From Actinoplanes palleronii (GTDB lineage Bacteria; Actinomycetota; Actinomycetes; Mycobacteriales; Micromonosporaceae): 64,000 nt of DNA. The notes below the pieces were generated by a model. That model saw nothing but the letters and a program-made list of their open reading frames with translations, did no database searches and had not been told where the DNA came from. Shown piece after piece: positions 18,437-24,749 of this stretch. Numbering within the stretch: position 1 is the stretch's first letter; the number at the start of each line of letters is the position of its first letter. Location of the stretch: assembly GCF_016862315.1 (NCBI RefSeq), contig NZ_BOMS01000051.1, forward strand, positions 62,001 through 126,000, written 5' to 3'. The position numbers and the translations under genes are program-made.

Positions 18437-18754
18437 ATGGCTCTGACTCAGGCCGAGTCCGCGGTGATGGTCAGCACCGCCGCGAAATTCGATCAGGCCA
18501 ACGGCGCACTGCAGTCGATGCTCAGCACACTGATGTCCGAGCTGTCCGGGCTCAGCGGGTCCTGGAGGGGGCTCGGCGCGAACGCTTTCGAACGGGTCAA
18601 GACGCAGTATGCGACCGACCTGCGGAGCCTCAACGACGCGCTCGCCGAGACCGCCCGGGCGATCCGGGCGTCCGGGGCGGGCTATCACGCCACCGACTCC
18701 GGCGCCGCGAGCCGGGTCGCCCGAACCGGTGGCACCTTCACCCTGCCGCTCTGA
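18437..18754 (+). CDS. WXG100-family secreted protein (first of pair)
   Basis: A 105-residue helical hairpin protein of the ESAT-6/CFP-10 superfamily. The turn motif is W43-R-G45 (LSGSWRGLGANAF). The C-terminal export signal YxxxD is present at Y83-D87 (YHATD). These proteins leave the cell as dimers through a type VII system. The ATG at 18437 was chosen because it starts at the family N-terminus; the frame runs further up to 18371, but those residues do not fit. The next gene, 19 bases downstream, encodes a second WXG100 protein and is the probable dimer partner. Confidence 0.82.
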   Translation: MALTQAESAVMVSTAAKFDQANGALQSMLSTLMSELSGLSGSWRGLGANAFERVKTQYATDLRSLNDALAETARAIRASGAGYHATDSGAASRVARTGGTFTLPL

Positions 18755-18773
18755 CTTCTTCCGGAGGATTTTC

Positions 18774-19067
18774 ATGAACGACGGAGTTCTGCTCGTCAAC
18801 TTCGGCGCCCTGCAGCAGGCCGGCGCCGACATCGACAAGGCGCTCGGCACCCTGCGCTCCCAGCTCGATCAGCTCGAACGTGACGCCGCGCCGCTGGTGG
18901 CGACGTGGGCCGGTCAGGCCCGGGAGGCGTACGGGCAGCGCCAGGCCACCTGGCGGGCCGCCTCGGCCGACCTGGAGGCCATCCTGCGCCAGATCAAGGG
19001 TGCGGTGGACGAGTCGGCCGCCGACTACGCGTCGACCGAGCGGACGGCGACGCAGCGGTTCCAATGA
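18774..19067 (+). CDS. WXG100-family secreted protein (second of pair)
   Basis: A 97-residue WXG100 protein with W45-A-G47 in the turn (LVATWAGQAREAY) and a YxxxE signal at Y85-E89 (YASTE). The ATG at 18774 has GGAGG six bases upstream, the best ribosome site in this locus; the open frame extends to 18609, inside the previous gene, and is rejected. Because both partners carry the signal, they may form a heterodimer or two homodimers. This pair and the divergent eccE indicate a small type VII locus. Confidence 0.85.
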   Translation: MNDGVLLVNFGALQQAGADIDKALGTLRSQLDQLERDAAPLVATWAGQAREAYGQRQATWRAASADLEAILRQIKGAVDESAADYASTERTATQRFQ

Positions 19068-19101
19068 CGTCAGGTCGTACCCGTTCGGGGTGGTCAGTGG
19101 C

Positions 19102-19173
19102 CCGAGAGGGGTGCTCGGCGCGCCGAGAGGGGTTGCCGATGCTCCGGAAGGGTTGCCGCCGGTCCGACAGGGG
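19102..19173 (+). repeat. Degenerate 21-bp tandem repeats, four units
   Basis: CCGAGAGGGGT begins at 19102 and again at 19123. CCGGAAGGGTT follows at 19144 and CCGACAGGGG at 19164. The period is 21, 21 and 20 bases. The array lies in the 341-base gap between the second WXG100 gene and the SseB-domain gene. Confidence 0.55.
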
Positions 19174-19335
19174 AAGGTGGGGGTCGCCCGTTCGCGTACT
19201 GGCCCGGGTGGTTGACACGGCTACCATCGGTTGTTGGATCATTGCGCCGGGCGATCGGGGTGCGGGTACCTGCTCGGCGCGGCTGAACTCTGGGCGCGGC
19301 CGGACACAACTCGGCCACCAGCACACTGCCGCCCA

Positions 19336-19363
19336 TTGTCATTGCGGTCTGGCCTTGTAAGTT
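19336..19363 (+). promoter_or_regulatory. Candidate promoter of the SseB-domain gene
   Basis: TTGTCA (19336-19341) and TAAGTT (19358-19363) are separated by 16 bases, about 45 bases before the chosen start codon. Confidence 0.4.
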
Positions 19364-19408
19364 ATATGCGTTGCGTTGGCTCAGTCGCACGCGTGGGGAG
19401 AGGTGGAC

Positions 19409-22400
19409 GTGTCCGAGTGGGATCCGGCTACGGACGCCGAGGTTGCGATGCGCGATGCGTTGCGCACCGACGACCAGGAGTCCTATTTCCGCATTCTCGC
19501 CGGTGTCGACCTTCTGTTACCGGTGTCAGCCGACGCGTTAGCGGGTCTGGCGCCGCTCGGTTGGGGCACCTGGAGCACAGGCGGACGCACCCATGTGCTG
19601 GCGTTCACCTCGCAGGAGTCGTTGCACGCCTGCCTCTCCGACTACACCGGCTCGTCGCGCCGGGTTCCGTACGCGGAACTCGCCAACACGTGGCCGAACC
19701 TGGAGTGGTGGCTGGCGGTCAACCCCGGTCTGCCGATCGAGGGGTACCTGCCGGCCTGGTTCGTCGCGCAGCTCGCGCGGGGTGACCTGAGGCTCCCCAC
19801 CCGGGGGCCGGGCCGTGAGGTGCACGGCACTTCCAAGATTCAGGAGCTCGGTGCGGCCGCTCTGGCGGCCAGCCGTGGCACTGAGGGCCCAGGTGGGCCC
19901 ACCTATGACTCGCAGACGCCGGCCGCTGCCGCCGCGTCCGGCTATCCGGCCTACCCCGCCGGTTCGTCACCGGGTGGTCCCGGTGGCGGCCAGCAGGCGC
20001 CGCAGCCGGGTCCGGCCCAGCCCGGGCGGAACCCGTCCGGGCTGCCGCAGCGTGGTGCCCAGCCGGTTGCGGCGGGTGCCGCGCAGTTCAGCCCCGGCGG
20101 AGCGCCCGGTCTGTCGCAGTTCGGTCCGGGCAGCGTGCCCGGCGCCGCGCCGTACGGTTCCGGTCCGGCGCAGTTCGGTCCGGGTGCGGCGCCGCAGTCG
20201 CCGGCCGGTCAGTCCAGTGGGCTCCCGGCGCGTGCGCAGGGCGGGACTCTGGCCGCCCGGCAGGGCATGTCGTCCGGTCTGCCGGTGCGGACCCCGACTC
20301 CGGCCCCGGCCGAGCAGCAGCTTCCGGCGTCCGGCAACCCGGCCGACCAGGTGCCGGCGGCGTACCAGTCGCCCACCATTCCTCGTGACTTCCCGGGCTC
20401 GCCCGCTCCGGTGTCCCCGGCGCAGCCCACTCGTGGCACCTCGGGCAGTGGCATGGCCACGCCGGGGTGGCATTCGGACTCGGTGCCCTTCGGGCCGGAG
20501 AACGACCCGCGCGGGCCGCTGCAGGACCTGGGCGCGCCGTTGCCGGTGCGGACCCCGATGGCGAACACGCCGCCGGTCCCGGAGCACGTCCAGCCGTATG
20601 ACCCGGCGGAGGCGCTCGTCGACCAGAGTTGGGCGGTCGGCACCGGCCGTAACCCGAACGTGGGCGCCGGTCCGGCTCCCGCGTCCCCGGCCGGTCCGGG
20701 CGCGAGCCCGTTGCCGACCCGGGGTGGCGTCGAGCCGCTCCCGACCCGGGGTGGTCTCGACCCGCACGCGCCGGCACCGGCCGCAAACCCGCTGCCCAGC
20801 CGTGGCGGCGACCTGCCCAGCCGTGGCGGGGATCTCCCGAGCCGTGGCGGGGATCTCCCGAGCCGTGGTGGGGATCTCCCGAGCCGTGGTGGGGACCTGC
20901 CCAGCCGTGGTGGGGACCTGCCTGGCCGTGGTGGGGCTGATCTGCCGCGTCGGCGGCCCGGGCAGACTGCCGGGGCCAGCCAGACGACGTCGTTCTCCGG
21001 GTTCACCAACGCGCGGACCAACCCGGTGCCTCCCGAGGCGCCGAGCTTCCCGCAGGGCCCGGCCTCACCGCAGGCAGCGGCCGCGCAGACGGCTCCGATG
21101 AGCGCGCCGCCACTTGCCGCACCGGCCTCGAGCGCTCCGTTGCCCGGCGCGCCGGGCAACGGGCTGCCCCGCCGTCAGGTGACACCGGCGTCGGAACGTC
21201 CGTCGTCGATGGCGGCCGCGGCGCAGGCGCTCACCGGTGGGCACACGCCGGCTCCGGACCCCGGCCTCGCCCAGCGCGAGGTCTCGGCGGCGGATCGGTT
21301 CGGTCCGTCCGGGCCGGCGCCGACACTGCCGCGCTCCGACTCCGGCCTGGCCGGTGGTGACCGGACGGCGCAGGGTGGCCGTCCCGGCCTGCTCCCGCCG
21401 GTGATCCCGGGTGCGCCCGGCGCTGACCGGGGACCGGGTCACGGCGGGTTCGCCGCTCCGGCGTCCGGCGCTCCGGCTCCGGGTTATGGCGGCGCCGGCT
21501 CGGCTGCCGACTTCGTGCCCGGTTTCGGGCCCGGTGCTCCGGGCAGCCCCGTCTCCGGCTCTCCTGCCGCTCCCGGCAGCCCGGCGGGCTACGGCTCGCA
21601 GGGCGGCGCCGTGGAGGCGTACGCGGCACCCGGCCCGGCCTTCGGCATGCCGCCGCAGGGCAGCCCGGCGTCGGCGTACGCGAACCAGGCGTACGCGACA
21701 CAGATCCTTCCGTTGCCGTCCACGGTGACGCCGGCCGCGGTCGCGCCCACCTCGGGCGCCTCGGGTCTCGGTGTCGCGGGTTCGGCGACCGGCGGAGCCG
21801 GCGGCGGCCACGAGAACTTCGTGGCGGCCAACGACACCGAGCGGGAGCTGCAGGACGCCGCGGACACCGGCAACACCGACGTCTTCCTCTCCACGCTGCT
21901 GCTGGCCAACGTGCTGGTGCCGGTGGCGCACCACTCCCGGCCGGGCAGCGCGCCCGGCGAGTCGGGCTTCGCGTTCCAGCCGGAAGAGGTCGAGGGCGAG
22001 AAGTTCCTGATCGTCTTCACCAGCAAGGACCGGCTCTCCGAGCACTTCGGCGAGCCGACCCGCACGGTGGGCGTCCGCTTCTACGAGCTGATCCGGAACT
22101 GGCCCGACCCGCACTGGTCATTCGCGGTCAACCCGGGTACTCCGGTCGGCGCGAAGTACCCCGGCGCGCAGATCATCGCGCTGGCCAACTGGGCCACCGA
22201 GGCCGGTCTCGGCGCCGACCCGATCGACACCCCGTCGACCGAGGAGACCGCCGCGCCGGTTCCTGCACCGGAACCGGCCAGCGACGAGACCCAGCACGCG
22301 ACGGTCATGCAGAAGACGATCGCCGCCGAGCAGGTCGACTACTACCTGGACCGCGGGTACGACCGGGTGGCCGGGTTCGTGCACCGGGCGTCCGAGGTCG

Positions 22401-22777
22401 AGCATCTGCGCACGCCGGCCGAGCTGTTCGGCGCGCTCGGGCTCAACTACGACTCCTCGCCGTTCCAGGCGGACGCCAAGGAGGCGTTCGTGCTGCGCTG
22501 GCCGGCCTTCCGGCCCAGCCTGTACCGGATCCCCTACGGCGGGCAGAACGAACAGGCGCTGCGCGCGATGGACGGCTGGGTGATCGAGCGGCCGCCGTTC
22601 CGGGGCAACGGGTTCGCACCGGGCGAGAGCCGTGACGTGGTGGCGGAGTTCAAGGTGGACAGTGTTCGGCTGCCGCACGGCGCGCAGCTCTGGCGCCTCG
22701 ACGCGGACGGGAACGAGCGCATGTTGGCGATCTTCGACGCGGACGGGCCGCTCTGGCGCCGGGTGGGTGAGCAGTGA
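19409..22777 (+). CDS. Large two-SseB-domain protein with LPSRGGD repeats
   Basis: A 1122-residue protein with no close named function. An SseB-type N-terminal domain occupies roughly residues 10-120 (HVLAFTSQESLHACL, ANTWPNLEWWLAVNPGLPIEGYLP). A second copy lies at about 800-930 (FLIVFTSKDRLSEHFG, RNWPDPHWSFAVNPGTPVGAKYPG). Between them is a Pro/Gly/Ala-rich region of nearly 680 residues containing seven LPSRGGD-like heptads at about 462-510 and many scattered LPxR motifs. A unique C-terminal domain (about 965-1122) ends in WRLDADGNERMLAIFD. GTG 19409 has GGGGAG eight bases upstream; a TTG at 19376 is less likely. SseB domains occur near type VII genes in actinomycetes. The next gene starts four bases before its end. 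Confidence 0.72.
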   Translation: MSEWDPATDAEVAMRDALRTDDQESYFRILAGVDLLLPVSADALAGLAPLGWGTWSTGGRTHVLAFTSQESLHACLSDYTGSSRRVPYAELANTWPNLEWWLAVNPGLPIEGYLPAWFVAQLARGDLRLPTRGPGREVHGTSKIQELGAAALAASRGTEGPGGPTYDSQTPAAAAASGYPAYPAGSSPGGPGGGQQAPQPGPAQPGRNPSGLPQRGAQPVAAGAAQFSPGGAPGLSQFGPGSVPGAAPYGSGPAQFGPGAAPQSPAGQSSGLPARAQGGTLAARQGMSSGLPVRTPTPAPAEQQLPASGNPADQVPAAYQSPTIPRDFPGSPAPVSPAQPTRGTSGSGMATPGWHSDSVPFGPENDPRGPLQDLGAPLPVRTPMANTPPVPEHVQPYDPAEALVDQSWAVGTGRNPNVGAGPAPASPAGPGASPLPTRGGVEPLPTRGGLDPHAPAPAANPLPSRGGDLPSRGGDLPSRGGDLPSRGGDLPSRGGDLPSRGGDLPGRGGADLPRRRPGQTAGASQTTSFSGFTNARTNPVPPEAPSFPQGPASPQAAAAQTAPMSAPPLAAPASSAPLPGAPGNGLPRRQVTPASERPSSMAAAAQALTGGHTPAPDPGLAQREVSAADRFGPSGPAPTLPRSDSGLAGGDRTAQGGRPGLLPPVIPGAPGADRGPGHGGFAAPASGAPAPGYGGAGSAADFVPGFGPGAPGSPVSGSPAAPGSPAGYGSQGGAVEAYAAPGPAFGMPPQGSPASAYANQAYATQILPLPSTVTPAAVAPTSGASGLGVAGSATGGAGGGHENFVAANDTERELQDAADTGNTDVFLSTLLLANVLVPVAHHSRPGSAPGESGFAFQPEEVEGEKFLIVFTSKDRLSEHFGEPTRTVGVRFYELIRNWPDPHWSFAVNPGTPVGAKYPGAQIIALANWATEAGLGADPIDTPSTEETAAPVPAPEPASDETQHATVMQKTIAAEQVDYYLDRGYDRVAGFVHRASEVEHLRTPAELFGALGLNYDSSPFQADAKEAFVLRWPAFRPSLYRIPYGGQNEQALRAMDGWVIERPPFRGNGFAPGESRDVVAEFKVDSVRLPHGAQLWRLDADGNERMLAIFDADGPLWRRVGEQ
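20792..20938 (+). repeat. Seven tandem 21-bp coding repeats
   Basis: Seven contiguous 21-base units encode LPSRGGD six times and then LPGRGGA. The units differ mostly by synonymous changes (GGC/GGT/GGG and CTG/CTC), so selection seems to keep the peptide rather than the DNA. Confidence 0.85.
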
Positions 22778-23139
22778 TGCGCGACGGTTACGTGGTGACC
22801 TGGCAGGGCCAGGAGTACGACGCGGTGCCGGACCGCGACCAGGTCCGAATCTACGCGACCGCACCGGCCGAGGGCTTCAGCGAGGTCAAGCCGGGCCGGT
22901 ACGTGCGGGTGCTGAACGCCGACGAGTACGACGAGATCGCCTACGTCCGTACCGTGTGCACCTGGCGCGGCGAGCCGTTCATCGTGCTCGCCGAGGCGGA
23001 CACCTGGCTGCGGCTGGAGTACACCGGCGGCCGGGCCCCGGTGGCCCGGCAACTGGGCCTCGAGGAGTTCGACTACGGGGTCTACCAGGGGTGGGCCCCG
23101 GCCGGCGAGATCCGCGACCGGTCCGAGCACCGGGTCTGA
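22774..23139 (+). CDS. Small protein coupled to the SseB-domain gene
   Basis: A 121-residue acidic protein that I cannot assign. It has MMRDGYVVTWQGQEYDAVPD near the start, where short beta strands alternate, and LEEFDYGVYQGWAP near the end; about six aromatic tyrosines are spread along it. There is no signal peptide or membrane span. GTG 22774 overlaps the SseB-domain stop (GTGA) and ATG 22777 follows at once, so it is translationally coupled and may act with that protein. A partner or immunity-like role is possible but unproven. Its stop abuts the stop of the convergent hydrolase with no gap. Confidence 0.6.
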   Translation: MMRDGYVVTWQGQEYDAVPDRDQVRIYATAPAEGFSEVKPGRYVRVLNADEYDEIAYVRTVCTWRGEPFIVLAEADTWLRLEYTGGRAPVARQLGLEEFDYGVYQGWAPAGEIRDRSEHRV

Positions 23140-24054
23140 TCAGGCCGGCGTCTTCAGCCAGCGCAGGATCTCCCCGGTGACCACGTCCGGCGCTTCCTGG
23201 TGCAGGAAGTGGCCGGCGCCGGGGATCAGGCGCCATTCGTACGGCGCGGTCACGTAACGGCCGGAGCCCTGGGCGGTGCGCGGCAGGATCGCCTTGTCCA
23301 GGGCGCCGTGCAGTTGCAGGGTGGGCATGCTGAGCGGCTGCTGCATCAGCTTGACGAACCGGTACCCCTGCAGCCGGAGCGCGCTGCGGGCGACCCAGCG
23401 GTACGCCTCGAGCGCGCAGAACGACGCCTGCGGGATCTGCATCGCCTGGCGGCACCGGTACGAGTAGTCGGCGAACTCCGGGGTGGCCGCCCACTCCGGG
23501 CTGCTCCAGTGCTCCATCAGCTCGCCGATCAGGGCGGCGTCGTCCTTGGTGAGCACATGTTCGTACCGTGGGACTTGGAATTTGAGAATGGCGGCGGACG
23601 CGGAGAACTGGCCCCGCGGATCGGCGAACAGCGCGGCCCGCAACCGCAGCGGGTGCGCCGCACCGAGCACCACCAGGCGGTTCACCATCTTCGGGTGGAA
23701 TGCGGCGGCGGCCCAGCCGACCATGCCACCGGCGCCCGCCCCGACGATCGTCGCGGAGCGTTCGCCGAGGGCACGGATCAGGCCGGTGACGTCGGCGGCC
23801 ATCGTGTAGCCGTCGTAGCCGCGTGGCGGCTTGTCACTCGCGCCGTAACCACGAAGGTCGATGGCGGCGGCGCGGAAGCCGGCGTCGGCGACCTGGGTCA
23901 TGATGTCGTGCCAGGCCCACCAGAACTCCGGGAAGCCGTGCAGGAAAAGGACGAGCGGTCCGGCGCCCGCCTCCACCACGTGGAAGCGGCTGCCGTTGGC
24001 ACCGACGAAACGGTGGGTCCACGGCCCCTCTTCCAACACCACCGACTCGTCCAT
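23140..24054 (-). CDS. Alpha/beta hydrolase, epoxide-hydrolase-like, nucleophile missing
   Basis: A 304-residue alpha/beta-fold protein of the epoxide hydrolase/haloalkane dehalogenase group. The oxyanion motif HGFPEFWWAW and IDLRGYGASDKP are intact, and a C-terminal GAGHFLHQEAP supplies the catalytic histidine position. The nucleophile elbow normally reads VGHDWGG, but here it is VGAGAGGMVGW, so glycine replaces the catalytic aspartate. The protein may be inactive, use another residue, or bind rather than cleave. A TAGGCT box lies six bases before the ATG on the minus strand with no ribosome site, so translation may be leaderless. It stands alone between the SseB partner and a lipoprotein gene. 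Confidence 0.78.
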   Translation of the reverse strand: MDESVVLEEGPWTHRFVGANGSRFHVVEAGAGPLVLFLHGFPEFWWAWHDIMTQVADAGFRAAAIDLRGYGASDKPPRGYDGYTMAADVTGLIRALGERSATIVGAGAGGMVGWAAAAFHPKMVNRLVVLGAAHPLRLRAALFADPRGQFSASAAILKFQVPRYEHVLTKDDAALIGELMEHWSSPEWAATPEFADYSYRCRQAMQIPQASFCALEAYRWVARSALRLQGYRFVKLMQQPLSMPTLQLHGALDKAILPRTAQGSGRYVTAPYEWRLIPGAGHFLHQEAPDVVTGEILRWLKTPA

Positions 24055-24114
24055 GCGGCCAGCCTATGCTCCGCTGTCACGGGCGACGCGAGGCACTCGT
24101 GAACCGATTCGGGA

Positions 24115-24615
24115 TCATCCGATCGGTTGCGCCTCGGTCATCGCCATCAGGTCGCCCGGACCGCAGTAGATCTTCAGCAGGGTGGTCTCCAGCTTGACCT
24201 TGACCCGATCGCCGGCGGTCAGCTTGATGCCGGCGGCGGAGTAGAGCGCGTACTTGGTGCCGTCGTCGGCCGTGAGGCCGTAGCAGGGGCCGGAACCGCC
24301 CCGGGTGACGTTGCCGGCCACCCAGCCCTTGTCCGGGAGGTTGTCGGTCGGCTCACGGGGCGGCGCGGTCGGTTTGGTGAGGGTCGGCAGTGCGCCCGGA
24401 CTTGTCGACTCCGAAGCCTCCGGGACCGTCGTGGACGGTGCGCCGCCGGCCGACGGCGCGATGCCGGAGGGCGCAGCGGGTGCGGAGCCGGAGGGGGCCA
24501 CCGAGGCCGGAGCGGGCGACGCCGACGAGGAGGTGCCGCCGGTGCTGCCGCATCCTGCGGCGAGGGCCCCGATGGCTACGGCGATGCCGATTCGGTACGT
24601 GTGGTGACTGCGCAT
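24115..24615 (-). CDS. Small secreted lipoprotein
   Basis: A 166-residue protein with a signal peptide ending in the lipobox LAAGC (cysteine at residue 22), then a Ser/Ala/Pro-rich linker of about 60 residues. The final 75 residues form a compact domain with one cysteine pair (PCYGLTADDG and IYCGPGDL). The domain has no family that I recognise. The mature protein should be anchored outside the membrane by the acylated cysteine. It is transcribed in the same direction as the upstream M6 peptidase, but a terminator separates them. Confidence 0.7.
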   Translation of the reverse strand: MRSHHTYRIGIAVAIGALAAGCGSTGGTSSSASPAPASVAPSGSAPAAPSGIAPSAGGAPSTTVPEASESTSPGALPTLTKPTAPPREPTDNLPDKGWVAGNVTRGGSGPCYGLTADDGTKYALYSAAGIKLTAGDRVKVKLETTLLKIYCGPGDLMAMTEAQPIG

Positions 24616-24698
24616 CAGATCATCCTTCCGGCGCGGAGCGTCAATGGTGGGACGAATCGCGGCGCGCGTCGGTTCCCGAGTTTCGTGACGGAAAAGGG

Positions 24699-24732
24699 GC
24701 AGCGCCCGGGGAGTAGGGTCCCCGGGCGCTGC
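24699..24732 (-). terminator. Intrinsic terminator of the M6 peptidase gene
   Basis: A perfect 14-bp stem (GCAGCGCCCGGGGA and its complement) with a 6-base loop. On the minus strand it is followed by CCCCTTTTCC, giving a short U-tract, 18 bases after the peptidase stop. Confidence 0.85.
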
Positions 24733-24749
24733 TGGTGGTGCGGTTCGAA

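Noticed and set aside
20792..20938. LPSRGGD repeats as sortase signals
   Set aside because: They lack LPxTG, are internal, and no hydrophobic tail follows.
24737..24748. GGTTCGAATC, resembling a tRNA T-arm
   Set aside because: No acceptor or anticodon stems fit around it, and it lies between a terminator and the stop of the M6 gene.
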